DNA of 46,929 nucleotides, taken from NCBI RefSeq assembly GCF_016462545.1, contig NZ_JAEMTA010000040.1:1-46929 (forward strand). Reading direction: 5' to 3'. A program made the position numbers and the translations under genes. Numbering within the stretch: position 1 is the first letter of the stretch; each line of letters opens with the position of its first letter. Of the stretch, positions 33,183-41,687 are shown piece by piece. The notes beneath the pieces were generated by a model, which worked only from the letters and a program-made list of their open reading frames with translations, had not been told where the DNA came from and did not search any database. Origin of the DNA: Mycolicibacterium sp. (GTDB lineage Bacteria > Actinomycetota > Actinomycetes > Mycobacteriales > Mycobacteriaceae).

Positions 33183-34483
33183 CACGCATCCCAGGCCAAC
33201 CGCACACCGGAGAAGATCTGCCTGCGGATCGGATGGTCCCAGTTGCGGAAGCTCGGCCGGAGAATGCTCGCGGCAACCGACCATGCGCCCCCGCGAAGGA
33301 CCCGATAGTCGCCGGAACCGGGGCCCTCGAAGAAGGGTTGCGAGTACTGCTCGTAGAGCATCGGCGTGAAACCCGGCCACGGTCGCAGGGCCGAGGTGGT
33401 CCACTCCCACACGTCGCCCAGCATCTGCTCGACACCGTAGGCCGACGCCCCGGCGGGGTACGCGCCGACCGGCGCGGGTCGCAGCGCCTCACCGCCGAGG
33501 TTCACCAGCGCTTCGGTGGGTACCGATGCGCCCCAGGGGAATCGACGGCGCGAACCGGTGGCCGGATCCCACGCGCACGCCTTCTCCCACTCGATCTCCG
33601 TGGGGAGTCGGGCACCCGCCCAGGCGGCATAGGCCTCGGCTTCGAAGTACGACACGTGCTGCACCGGTTCGTCGGCGGGGACGTCCTCGACGTGGCCGAA
33701 TCGCGTGCGGGTGCCGTCGGAGGACCAGAACTTCGGCGCCGTCAGGCCCGCCTCGCAGCGATGCGCCCAGCCGGCCTCGGACCACCACCGCGATGCGCGG
33801 TAACCCCCGTCGTCGATGAAGTCGCGCCATTCGCCGTTGGTGACGGGCACCCGGCCGATCCGGAACGACGGAACGTCGACGACGTGTGCATCGCGTTCGT
33901 TGTCCAACGACATGGGCTCCTCGGCGGCCGTGACACCGAGGACGAACGGGCCGCCCGGTATCGGCACCGGCGTACCCGACACGCCCGCACGCCCCGGCGG
34001 CAACGGGACGCCGCGGTCCAGGATGGGCGGACCGGTGCGGATGCTCAGCGCCTGCAACATGGTCTCGTCGTGTTGGTTCTCGTGGCTGACCACCAAGCCG
34101 AACACGAAGGCCGGGTCCACTCCCGTGCCGTCATCGTCGGGTAGGACATCAAGGGCATCAAGGGTTTTCGCGCGCACGGTACGGCAGAACGCCCGGGCGT
34201 CGGCGGGGGGCAACAGCGGCAGGTCGACGCGACTGGCCCGCGAATGCGCGAACGCGTCGTAGAGGCCCTCGACGTTCGTCGGGAGCAAGCCGGGGCGACG
34301 CGCGTCATTGCCGCGAAGCAGCCACATCTCCTCCTGCCAGCCGATGTGCGCGAGGTCCCACACCAGCGGGCTCATGAGTGGGTCGTACTGGCGCAGCAGT
34401 TCCGCATCGTCGATCTCCACCAGGCGCAGCGTGCGTTCCCGCGCCACGGTGAGATCTCTGGCCAGCGCCTCTCGCGTGATCAC
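33182..34483 (-). CDS. egtB: Sulfoxide synthase EgtB
   Basis: A 433-residue non-haem iron enzyme that joins gamma-glutamylcysteine to hercynine with O2. The N-terminal DinB-like domain gives the iron ligands His46 (DLAHIGW) and His134/His138 in SHENQHDE (HX3HXE). The C-terminal formylglycine-generating-enzyme-like domain contains VSYFEAEAYAAWAGARLPTEIEWE (in two segments), GDVWEWT and RGGAWSV. GTG at 34483 overlaps the egtA stop (GTGA). It corresponds to Rv3703c. Confidence 0.96.
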   Translation of the reverse strand: MITREALARDLTVARERTLRLVEIDDAELLRQYDPLMSPLVWDLAHIGWQEEMWLLRGNDARRPGLLPTNVEGLYDAFAHSRASRVDLPLLPPADARAFCRTVRAKTLDALDVLPDDDGTGVDPAFVFGLVVSHENQHDETMLQALSIRTGPPILDRGVPLPPGRAGVSGTPVPIPGGPFVLGVTAAEEPMSLDNERDAHVVDVPSFRIGRVPVTNGEWRDFIDDGGYRASRWWSEAGWAHRCEAGLTAPKFWSSDGTRTRFGHVEDVPADEPVQHVSYFEAEAYAAWAGARLPTEIEWEKACAWDPATGSRRRFPWGASVPTEALVNLGGEALRPAPVGAYPAGASAYGVEQMLGDVWEWTTSALRPWPGFTPMLYEQYSQPFFEGPGSGDYRVLRGGAWSVAASILRPSFRNWDHPIRRQIFSGVRLAWDA

Positions 34484-35760
34484 GCCGTCACTCCCGCCGA
34501 TCGCCGCACGGCAGTCCGGACACCGCCGCCGACCACGTGGTCGGAGAAGTCGTCGGCCGAACTCCTGCCCTGCTCCACCTGACGCACCAACCTCTCCATG
34601 GACCCAAGTAATTCCGTGGGCGCCATGTCGGCCGCGGTGCGCACACAGCGCAGGGCGGACGCCTGCAGGCGGCCGTCGCCCAGGCCGATCCTGGCCGCGA
34701 GGTCCCATTCGGTGGCGACCGGTTCCGTGGCCTCAGCGGCGATCTCAGCGGCGGCGGGATCGTCCAGCAGCGTGGCCAGGGTGAAGACCACGGCGGGCCA
34801 CACCTCGTCCGGCGTGCTGTCGAGGTAGCGGATCTCGAGGAACCCGCGCGGGCGGACCGGTGGGAACAGCGTCGTGAGGTGGTAGTCCAGATCGGCAGCC
34901 GTCGGGCGTCGACCGCCGAGTAGGGCGCGGCCGTCGGCCCAGTCGGCGAACGGAACCACCTCGGTCATCGGGACGGTCTCGGAACCCTGGACCAGCATGA
35001 CCGGTGCCTTCAGCGCGTAGCTCACCCAGTCGTCCGCCGGGTCGCCGCCGCTGGCGCCGAGCACCGGCCCGCAGCGAGCCGAGTCGAGCTGGCTCCACAC
35101 GCGCTGTCTGGTGCTGCGCCACCCCGAGGGTTCGCCGCCGAGCAACGGCGAGTTCGCGGAGATGGCGACCATCGTCGGCCCCAGGGCGTGGGCGAGCCGA
35201 ACCCTCTCTGCCCAGCCACCGCGCGGGCCCGCGTCGAGATTGACCTGGACCGACGCCGTCGACGTCATCATGGCGGCACCCGCGTCGATGGTGCCGCTCG
35301 CCGCGAAGAACTGCTCCATCGCGCGGTAGCGCTCCCCCGGGTTGACCCGCTGGGGCGGCCGCAGCGGGTCGGCGCCCAGAAGCACCAGACCGAGGCCGTG
35401 CTCGGCGAACGCATCTTGCAGCACAGCCCGGTCGGACTGCATGGCGGCGATGGCCGGCAGCACCGACTCGGCGGGAAGACCGGACAGTTCCACGGCGCCA
35501 CCCGGCTCGACCGTGATCGGACTGCCGCTCGGCAACGGCGGCACCGTGGAGATCACCGCGGTGAGTTCGTCCCAGGACGGACGCCTCATGGGGTCGGCGA
35601 GGTCGAAGCAGTGGGCTTCGATCTCCAATCCGACCGGACCCAGCGGCCCGTCCTTCAGACAGTCGCCGCCGATACGCGAGGCGGCGTCGGCCGCGTCCGC
35701 GAGCTCGGCCTCCGCCGGGCCATCCCGGCGGGTGCCACACATGTCTGCGGTGGTGGTCAT
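34480..35760 (-). CDS. egtA: Glutamate-cysteine ligase EgtA
   Basis: A ~426-residue GCS2-type ligase that makes gamma-glutamylcysteine for the EgtB reaction. Active-site segments: VGLEIEAHCFDL, TVEPGGAVELSG, MMTSTASVQVNLDAG and RGFLEIRYLDSTP. ATG at 35760 (MTTTADMCG) is preferred because GGAGGGG lies about ten bases upstream; in-frame starts at 35769 and 35787 are possible. It is the first gene of the egt operon. It corresponds to Rv3704c (gshA). A more distant GCS2-family protein is encoded at 18727-20205. Confidence 0.94.
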   Translation of the reverse strand: MTTTADMCGTRRDGPAEAELADAADAASRIGGDCLKDGPLGPVGLEIEAHCFDLADPMRRPSWDELTAVISTVPPLPSGSPITVEPGGAVELSGLPAESVLPAIAAMQSDRAVLQDAFAEHGLGLVLLGADPLRPPQRVNPGERYRAMEQFFAASGTIDAGAAMMTSTASVQVNLDAGPRGGWAERVRLAHALGPTMVAISANSPLLGGEPSGWRSTRQRVWSQLDSARCGPVLGASGGDPADDWVSYALKAPVMLVQGSETVPMTEVVPFADWADGRALLGGRRPTAADLDYHLTTLFPPVRPRGFLEIRYLDSTPDEVWPAVVFTLATLLDDPAAAEIAAEATEPVATEWDLAARIGLGDGRLQASALRCVRTAADMAPTELLGSMERLVRQVEQGRSSADDFSDHVVGGGVRTAVRRSAGVTA

Positions 35761-35875
35761 GTCAACCATCCCCTCCGATCGATGCACGCAACCGGGGCGT
35801 CATCGATCCTCGAGTGCCAGTGCCCACCCATCTTCGGATCCGACCCCGACAAAATCGCGCGACTCTTCCCGACCG

Positions 35876-36520
35876 TTATTGACCCAAGGCGTTCTGCATC
35901 GCGCCGGCCAGCACGTTCACCGCCGGACCGCCGTTGCCAGGCTGACAGACTTTCGCTTGAAGCAGAACGTTCTCGCGCAGCCTGGTCTGAATGAAGCACC
36001 GTCGGTCAGTACCCGCCTCCTGCTTCACCCACACCGCGTCATTCCCCGTCGGTCCACCGCCGGAGAACGACCAGACCTGCGTGACGAAGTCGTTCAGGTG
36101 CATCGCAGTGGTCTGGCCTGCGCACCCCACGGTCCTGTCGGTCACGCGGTGAAAGGCCCGATTTGCGGCGTCGTTCGTCGCGAACACACCGACCGCCTGC
36201 TTGACCAGATTGGTGTCGTCGTTCTCCGCGCGTTGGGCCACCGCACCGTTGAACGACGCCAGGTCGGGGTCGCCGTAGACGTCGGGCAGCCCGATGTCGG
36301 CCCAGTTGTTGCACTCCGGGAGGTCTACGTAGAAGGCCTGGAACGGAGCGGTGAACGTCGACTCCCACGTCATCGGGGCACCGACCACGTTGCCGACCGA
36401 TCCCTTGCCGAGCACGGCGTAGGACACGACGCCCGGGTCGGACGGACGCGCCTGGGCTGTCGGCGCGACCGCAAGCCCCAGCACCAGTCCGGCGCCGAGT
36501 ACGGCAATGGCTGCCCGCAT
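35876..36520 (-). CDS. Secreted sensor-domain (PknH-like) protein
   Basis: A 214-residue exported protein with a cleavable signal peptide (MRAAIAVLGAGLVLGLAVAPTAQA, cut after about residue 24, AQA). The mature part resembles the extracellular sensor domain of PknH and related mycobacterial lipoproteins: paired cysteines (LPECNNWADIG, RTVGCAGQT, RRCFIQTR, AKVCQPG) and an N-terminal APMTWESTFTAPFQAFYVD. It corresponds by position and length to Rv3705c. ATG at 36520 begins the signal peptide; the preceding in-frame sequence overlaps ohr. Function unknown; it sits directly upstream of egtA. Confidence 0.82.
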   Translation of the reverse strand: MRAAIAVLGAGLVLGLAVAPTAQARPSDPGVVSYAVLGKGSVGNVVGAPMTWESTFTAPFQAFYVDLPECNNWADIGLPDVYGDPDLASFNGAVAQRAENDDTNLVKQAVGVFATNDAANRAFHRVTDRTVGCAGQTTAMHLNDFVTQVWSFSGGGPTGNDAVWVKQEAGTDRRCFIQTRLRENVLLQAKVCQPGNGGPAVNVLAGAMQNALGQ

Positions 36521-36525
36521 CCGCG

Positions 36526-36954
36526 TCAGACCTTGGCCGACAGCTTGACGTCGATGTTTCCGCGCGTGGCCTTCGAGTAGGGACACACGCCGTGGGCCTT
36601 CTCCATCAGGTCGTCGGCCACACTCTGCTCCAGGCCCGGCAGGTACCCGATGAGGTGCGCCGTCAGCCCGAAGCCGCCGTCGGAATCCTTGCCGAACCCG
36701 ATCTGGGCGGTGATGCCACTGGCATCGTCGATGGCGATCTTCTCGGTGCGGGCCACCAGGCGCAGCGCGCCGAGGAAGCATGCCGAGAAGCCGGCCGAGA
36801 ACAGCAGTTCGGGGTTGACACCCTCACCGCTGCCACCCATTTCCTGGGGAGGGCGGGTGTCGAGGTCGATCTTGCCGTCCGCGGAGGTGACGTGGCCGTC
36901 GCGGCCCCCGCCGGTTGCAGTGGACTCTGCGGTGTAGACGACGTCGATGCTCAT
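36526..36954 (-). CDS. ohr: Ohr/OsmC organic hydroperoxide reductase
   Basis: A 142-residue thiol peroxidase of the Ohr subgroup that reduces organic hydroperoxides. The catalytic cysteines are Cys59 (FSAGFSACFLGAL) and Cys124 (HGVCPYSKATRGN), the second being the VCPYS motif that separates Ohr from OsmC. Conserved Arg and Glu occur in DTRPPQEMGG and GEGVNPELLF. ATG at 36954 is preferred to 36966. It sits five bases before the sensor-domain gene and in the same direction as the egt operon, fitting a thiol-redox neighbourhood. No MarR-type OhrR gene is adjacent. Confidence 0.88.
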   Translation of the reverse strand: MSIDVVYTAESTATGGGRDGHVTSADGKIDLDTRPPQEMGGSGEGVNPELLFSAGFSACFLGALRLVARTEKIAIDDASGITAQIGFGKDSDGGFGLTAHLIGYLPGLEQSVADDLMEKAHGVCPYSKATRGNIDVKLSAKV

Positions 36955-37006
36955 GCGTTCGATCATGCCAGCAACGTGCGACCGCGACGTGGCCGAAGCC
37001 CGACCT

Positions 37007-37558
37007 CTAGAAGATCGTCAGCGTGCAGTAGGTCCGAGGGGGCGACGGGTAGGGCCAGGCGTAGTGGCCGGCGGTCGCGGGGCACGCCTGCTGATCGCGG
37101 ACGTCGAGGCGCTGGGTGACCTGAACGAGTAGACCCTGCTGGCCCCTCTCGGCGCAGTCGGCCAGTTGCAGCATCCCGATCGGCATGTCCATCACGTAGC
37201 AGTGATTGGCGACGAGATTCGGCACCAGGCACAGCTGAGTCGTCGACGGGTCGGCGAATTGCGTTGGTAGATGCTGGTATTCAGAGCTCGGGCACGATCC
37301 GGACGAGTTCGCCATGGCGCCGACGGTGTAGCTGGGATCAGCGGCGCACGGGACCTTCTCGGCGGAGAGCGTGTCGGACGTCGCCCCGGGGGCCTGTGCC
37401 GGGATGGCGACGCAGTCGCCGACGGAGAACACCTTGGCCAGGCCGCGCGGCGATTCGGCAGCGTGTAGTGAACACCCGCTCAACACGGCCAGGCCGAGCA
37501 CGGCGACCAGCACCACTCGAATCGCCGACACACGCGTCATGGGTAGCGACATTGTCAC
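37007..37558 (-). CDS. Putative lipoprotein with six cysteines
   Basis: A 183-residue secreted lipoprotein. The signal peptide ends in lipobox LSGC (Cys29), after a hydrophobic VVLVAVLGLAVL. The mature part has a repeated layout of FSVGDCVAIPA and KVPCAADPSYTVGAM, then paired cysteines (SCPSSEYQ, LCLVP, HCYVMD, DCAERG, ACPAT, YCTLTIF), similar in style to LppU-type mycobacterial lipoproteins. The exact start (37558, 37552 or 37540) is uncertain. Function unknown. Confidence 0.75.
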   Translation of the reverse strand: MTMSLPMTRVSAIRVVLVAVLGLAVLSGCSLHAAESPRGLAKVFSVGDCVAIPAQAPGATSDTLSAEKVPCAADPSYTVGAMANSSGSCPSSEYQHLPTQFADPSTTQLCLVPNLVANHCYVMDMPIGMLQLADCAERGQQGLLVQVTQRLDVRDQQACPATAGHYAWPYPSPPRTYCTLTIF

Positions 37559-37661
37559 GAATCGTGGATTGTCGCCACATGTTCCCCAAAGTTCTCAATA
37601 GTCTCACAGACCCCATGAGAATCACAACGTTGGCATTCACACCGGCGTGTCGCATGCCATT

Positions 37662-37726
37662 CTCGCGAGATCTACACCCTGGTCGCCACCGGACGCCGAC
37701 CACGACCCAGGTGTAGATCTCGCGAG
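37662..37726. repeat. CTCGCGAG-type inverted repeat downstream of catalase
   Basis: Arms of about 20 bases (37662-37682 and 37707-37726; outer part CTCGCGAGATCTACACC) match except for one bulged base, with a 24-base loop. It begins seven bases beyond the catalase stop codon and can serve as its terminator. The same CTCGCGAG outer ends occur in the element at 22861-22926. Confidence 0.7.
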
Positions 37727-37732
37727 GACAAC

Positions 37733-39184
37733 TCAGGCGTCGGACTTGGCGCGCACGCCTTCCTCGACCTTCTTCCCGAGATCCGGGTCCACGTTGCGCC
37801 AGTACTCGAACACCCGCGACAGCACGGGTTCCTTCACTCCGTCGAGCACGTGGCCAACGATGTTTCCGACGAGGCGTTCCCTCTGGTCGTCGTCCATGAC
37901 CTCGCGAACCAGCGTGCCCGCCTGGCCCCAGTCGTCGTCCTCAGGCCGCAGGGCGTACGCCGTGCGGACCATGTCGCCGTCGGCCATCCAGTGCACCTCG
38001 GCGGCACGGACGGGGTCGGCCACCGGTCCGCCCATCGAGTTCGGTGCGTACACCGGGTCGGTAGCGAGCTTGATCCGCATCGCCCCGTCCTTGCTGTAAG
38101 CGTTGACCTCGACCTTCGGCTCGTTGACCGGGATCTGCTTGTAATTCACCCCAAGCCGAGCGCGGTGCGCGTCGGAGTAGGAGAACCCCCGGGCCAGCAG
38201 CATCTTGTCCGGCGACAGGCCAGTCCCGGGCACGAGGTTGTTGGGCTCGAACGCCGCCTGCTCGATCTGGGCGTGGTAGTCGACGACGTTGCGGTTGAGC
38301 GTCATCTTCCCGACCTCGATCAAGGGATAGTCGCTGTGCGGCCAGACCTTGGTCAGATCGAACGGGTTGATCCGGTAGGTCTTGGCGTCCTCGAAGGGCA
38401 TGATCTGCACCTTCAGCGTCCAGCTCGGATGGTCGCCCGCCTCGATCGAGTCGAACAGGTCACGCTGGTGATAGTCGCCGTCCTCGCCGGCAATGCGGTC
38501 GGCGTCCTCCTGGGTGAGGTAGTCGACGCCCTGGTCGGAGATGAAGTGGTACTTCACCCACGACAGTTCGTCGTTGGCATTGACCAGGCTGTAGGTGTGG
38601 CTGGAGTAGCCGTTCATGTGCCGCCAGGTCTTGGGGATGCCGCGGTCGCCCATCAGGTACGCGACCTGGTGCGCCGACTCGGGCACCAGGGTCCAGAAGT
38701 CCCACTGCATGTTGTGGTCGCGAAGGTTGTTGGCGGCCATCCGCTTCTGACTGCGGATGAAGTTCTGGAACTTCATGGGGTCGCGGATGAAGAACACCGG
38801 CGTGTTGTTGCCGACCATGTCCCAGTTGCCCTCGGAGGTATAGAACTTCAGCGAGAACCCACGCGGGTCGCGCCACGTGTCTGGGCTGCCGCGCTCGCCC
38901 GCCACGGTCGAGAACCTCGCCACCATCTCCGTCTTGACGCCCGGCTGCAGGAACGCCGCCTTGGTGTACTGGCTGATGTCTCCCGTCACCTCGAAGGTGC
39001 CGAACGCGCCACCACCCTTGGCGTGAGGTTGACGCTCCGGGATGCGCTCCCGGTTGAAGTTGGCCATCTGCTCGATCAGGTAGTGGTCCTGCAGCAGAAT
39101 CGGGCCGTCGGGGCCGACGGTCAGTGAGTGTTCGACGCTCGGTACGGGTGCGCCGCCGTCGGTCGTTGCAATCTTTTCGGTCAT
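37733..39184 (-). CDS. Monofunctional haem catalase
   Basis: A 483-residue clade-3-size catalase that dismutates hydrogen peroxide. Catalytic His54 lies in RERIPERQPHAKGGGAFG, the distal Asn in MVGNNTPVFFIRDP, and the haem-ligand Tyr in ARGFSYSDAHRARLG. FSTVAGERGSPDTWRDPRGF is also canonical. ATG at 39184 (MTEKIATTDG) is chosen because GAGGAG lies 12 bases upstream; an ATG at 39196 touches that ribosome site. It is not a KatG-type catalase-peroxidase. No fur-like gene is adjacent. Confidence 0.95.
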   Translation of the reverse strand: MTEKIATTDGGAPVPSVEHSLTVGPDGPILLQDHYLIEQMANFNRERIPERQPHAKGGGAFGTFEVTGDISQYTKAAFLQPGVKTEMVARFSTVAGERGSPDTWRDPRGFSLKFYTSEGNWDMVGNNTPVFFIRDPMKFQNFIRSQKRMAANNLRDHNMQWDFWTLVPESAHQVAYLMGDRGIPKTWRHMNGYSSHTYSLVNANDELSWVKYHFISDQGVDYLTQEDADRIAGEDGDYHQRDLFDSIEAGDHPSWTLKVQIMPFEDAKTYRINPFDLTKVWPHSDYPLIEVGKMTLNRNVVDYHAQIEQAAFEPNNLVPGTGLSPDKMLLARGFSYSDAHRARLGVNYKQIPVNEPKVEVNAYSKDGAMRIKLATDPVYAPNSMGGPVADPVRAAEVHWMADGDMVRTAYALRPEDDDWGQAGTLVREVMDDDQRERLVGNIVGHVLDGVKEPVLSRVFEYWRNVDPDLGKKVEEGVRAKSDA

Positions 39185-39316
39185 GTACCTACCCATCTCC
39201 TCGTGGTCGCGGCCGCTCGGGACTGGGCCGCGGTTGCCTCGGAGGCTCCACACCAACGAAGTACCCACGATTGCACCGACACACGCGTCGGGATGGAGTT
39301 CGGTCCACACCGATGG

Positions 39317-39354
39317 CGATGCCCCGCGCACCACGACGGGTGAGCGGGGCATCG
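39317..39354 (-). terminator. Hairpin terminator of the Gly/Pro-rich membrane protein gene
   Basis: A perfect 11-base stem CGATGCCCCGC / GCGGGGCATCG with a 16-base loop, 15 bases after the stop codon at 39370. No T-run. Confidence 0.65.
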
Positions 39355-39369
39355 GGTGCGTCGATCGTG

Positions 39370-39861
39370 TCAGCGACCAGGCTGAGTCGGTGGGGTGGCC
39401 GCGGGTCCCTGGCCTGACCCACCGGGTCCGGCCTGTCCACCGCCGGGCCCGCTCTGGAACGGACCGCCCTGGAATCCAGGTCCACCTTGGAAGTTCGGAC
39501 CCGGGAACACGAAGGCCGGTCCTGGCCGCATCATCGGGCCCTGACCCCACATCGGCGGTCCATCGCGATGCTCCATGGCGCCACCACGGTCGTGGCCGTA
39601 TCCGCCGCCACCGCCGTGCTTGCCCGAGTGTGCGCCGAGCATGAAGCCCGTGCCGAAGATGACGGCGACGATGACCACCGCGCCGGCGGCAATGCCGACC
39701 CACGCGGCCACCTGGTTGAGGCGACTCGGCTTCTGCACGACCTGCGGTGGCACCGCGTAGCCGGGCGGCGGTGCGTAGGTCGGGGCAGCGGGCACGTGCT
39801 CCTGCACCGTGGGCTCGGGTACTGGGATGGAATCCGTTGAATCCTCTGGCTTATCACTCAT
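39370..39861 (-). CDS. Single-span Gly/Pro-rich membrane protein
   Basis: A 163-residue protein: a proline-rich cytoplasmic N-terminus (PVPEPTVQEHVPAAPTYAPPPGYAVPP), one membrane helix (VAAWVGIAAGAVVIVAVIFGTGFML, about 50-75, with hydrophobic core AAGAVVIVAVIFG) and an extracellular Gly/His/Phe-rich tail with repeats such as GGPGFQGGPFQSGPGGG. The layout is common in mycobacterial membrane proteins of unknown role. ATG at 39861 (MSDKPED) is preferred over an upstream in-frame start. Confidence 0.72.
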   Translation of the reverse strand: MSDKPEDSTDSIPVPEPTVQEHVPAAPTYAPPPGYAVPPQVVQKPSRLNQVAAWVGIAAGAVVIVAVIFGTGFMLGAHSGKHGGGGGYGHDRGGAMEHRDGPPMWGQGPMMRPGPAFVFPGPNFQGGPGFQGGPFQSGPGGGQAGPGGSGQGPAATPPTQPGR

Positions 39862-40285
39862 GACGCCCATGATCCTCGCGTCCACCCGGGTGCCGGCTAG
39901 GTAGCGCCTATGAATCGGCTATGGAGAATGCGTCAGGGGAAGTTTCACCGGATGCGCGACGGGAGACCCTTGAGTGCATGGAACATGCACGCACTCCGCC
40001 ACCCACGCCAAAGGACGCCACGAAGGCCACGGAAGAACAACGTGAACTCCAGGATCAACTGGAGCACGACCACGGGGATCCGCAGGCACCTGCGCGACAT
40101 CAGGATCGACACCAGGTCGCCGACGAGACCTAGGCTGGAGGCGGTCCGCAGTGGAAGGGCCGAACCGCGGCCGCGCGAGCGGGGGGGTTCGGCGGCCGCG
40201 ATCCGTCCTGACGTAAAGCTACCGACGCAGTCTGTGTGTTGAATGTGCAAAGACTGAGCTCTGCATAGCAAGTGCCGAATTCCCG
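39862..40285. other. 424-base stretch without a clear gene
   Basis: No convincing gene. A plus-strand frame of 70 codons (39921-40133, starting MENASGEVSPDARRETL) is open, hydrophilic and His/Asp-rich at its end, but third positions are only about 60% G/C and no ribosome site is seen. An inverted repeat CGCGGCCGC (40166-40174) and GCGGCCGCG (40192-40200) surrounds a G-run and may end the GGDEF transcript. The last 60 bases (around 40220-40275) are relatively A/T-rich. Confidence 0.5.
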
Positions 40286-41584
40286 TCAGAGCGGGGCGGT
40301 TCCGCCCGAGGTCGGGTCGAGGCGTTGTTTCGGCTTCTGGCGGTACATGTTGGCGTCGGCCTGCCGGAGAAGACCTTCGGCGTCGGCAGCGCTACCCCGC
40401 GTCCAGCCGACCGTGGCAGTGACGGAGACCGACTCCGTCGTCATCCGGTAGGCCCCGGTGAGAGCAGCACGTATGCCACGCGCCAGCGCAGCCACCTCCT
40501 CGTCCGTCGTCGCCCCGGGCACCAGTACGACGAACTCGTCGCCGCCGAGGCGGTAGGCGGAGTTGGGTGGTGCCACGAACTGCGCCAGCAGCCCGGCTGC
40601 CTGGACGAGGACGGCATCACCGGCCACGTGGCCGAAGGTGTCGTTGACGAACTTGAATCCGTCGAGATCGACGAACACCACCCCGACCGTTGCGACGGGC
40701 TTTGCGTCACGAAGTTGCACCATGCACTCGTTCAGCGCGTGACGATTCCGCAAACCGGTGAGCGAGTCGGTCAACGCGAGCCGGGCCAGCTCCGCCTCGG
40801 CGCGTCGACGCGCGGTGGCGTCGAGGAACTGCGCCACGATGACGTCCTCACCGCCGTGTGCGCCGGGGACCAGGACGGCGTTGCGCTGCATCCAGATCGT
40901 GGTGCCGTCACGTCTGATGTAGCGACGCTCCGAGGCCACCTGCGAACCTTCCTGCAGGCGTGCCAGGTCGGCATCGGCGGATGGGCGGTCGCCGGGGTGG
41001 ACGAGGTCACGAAAATCCCGACCGACCAACTCTCCTTCGTTGTAACCCAGCAAGGCGCACAGCGCCGGGTTGATCTGAAGAACGTGCGCCGACCTGTTCA
41101 ACACGGCCTTGCCGAACGGTGCGTTGGCCAGGCTGATCTCGAACAGCCGGCGAGCATCGTCGCGCGCGTGCTCAGCCTCGACCCGCGCCGTCACGTCGGT
41201 GACCTGGACGGAGAATCCCCGCACTTCGCCGTCGACGATGTCGGGAACGTAGGAGGCCTGGGTGTAACGGGTCGCACCGTAACTGTCGATCAGCGTGCGT
41301 TCGAACAGTTGCTCCCTACCGGCCAGCGCACCTGCGATGTAGGGCAGGTTGAGCGTGTACACGGCTTCCCCGAGAACCTCACGAATGTGGCGCCCGCGAG
41401 CTTCTTCGGGGGTGATTCCGAAGTATTCGACATACGCCTGGTTGGCCACCACGTTCCGAAGATCGCGATCCCAGTAGCCGATCAACGCGGGGAGACTGTT
41501 CAGCAGAATCTGGAGTCGACGCCACTCCTCCTCGGGGCCCGTGGCATCGGTGAGGGGCGGCGCGCCCGTCGTATCCGTCGTCAT
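40286..41584 (-). CDS. PAS-PAS-GGDEF diguanylate cyclase
   Basis: A 432-residue soluble signalling protein that should make cyclic di-GMP. PAS 1 spans about 22-135 (ILLNSLPALIGYWDRDLRNVVANQA), PAS 2 about 145-265 (PFGKAVLNRSAHVLQINPALCALLGYNEGELVGRDF, read in parts), and the GGDEF domain 268-425 with DSLTGLRNRHAL, DLDGFKFVNDTFGHVAGD and an intact RLGGDEF at 345-351. The RxxD inhibitory site normally five residues before GGDEF is absent. There is no EAL domain and no membrane segment. ATG at 41584. It lies alone between the DUF4185 gene and the gene-free stretch. Confidence 0.9.
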   Translation of the reverse strand: MTTDTTGAPPLTDATGPEEEWRRLQILLNSLPALIGYWDRDLRNVVANQAYVEYFGITPEEARGRHIREVLGEAVYTLNLPYIAGALAGREQLFERTLIDSYGATRYTQASYVPDIVDGEVRGFSVQVTDVTARVEAEHARDDARRLFEISLANAPFGKAVLNRSAHVLQINPALCALLGYNEGELVGRDFRDLVHPGDRPSADADLARLQEGSQVASERRYIRRDGTTIWMQRNAVLVPGAHGGEDVIVAQFLDATARRRAEAELARLALTDSLTGLRNRHALNECMVQLRDAKPVATVGVVFVDLDGFKFVNDTFGHVAGDAVLVQAAGLLAQFVAPPNSAYRLGGDEFVVLVPGATTDEEVAALARGIRAALTGAYRMTTESVSVTATVGWTRGSAADAEGLLRQADANMYRQKPKQRLDPTSGGTAPL

Positions 41585-41687
41585 CGGAGCCCATCTGCCT
41601 CGGCTAATCGGCCCCCAGGCCGAGAATCTACTGCAGCGTCAGAGCCGCAGCAACCGTTGAAGGTGTGCTGGACGATGCGAGACCACG

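Noticed and set aside
39921..40133. 70-codon plus-strand frame as a gene
   Set aside because: Low third-position G/C (~60%), no ribosome site; listed only as part of the gene-poor stretch.
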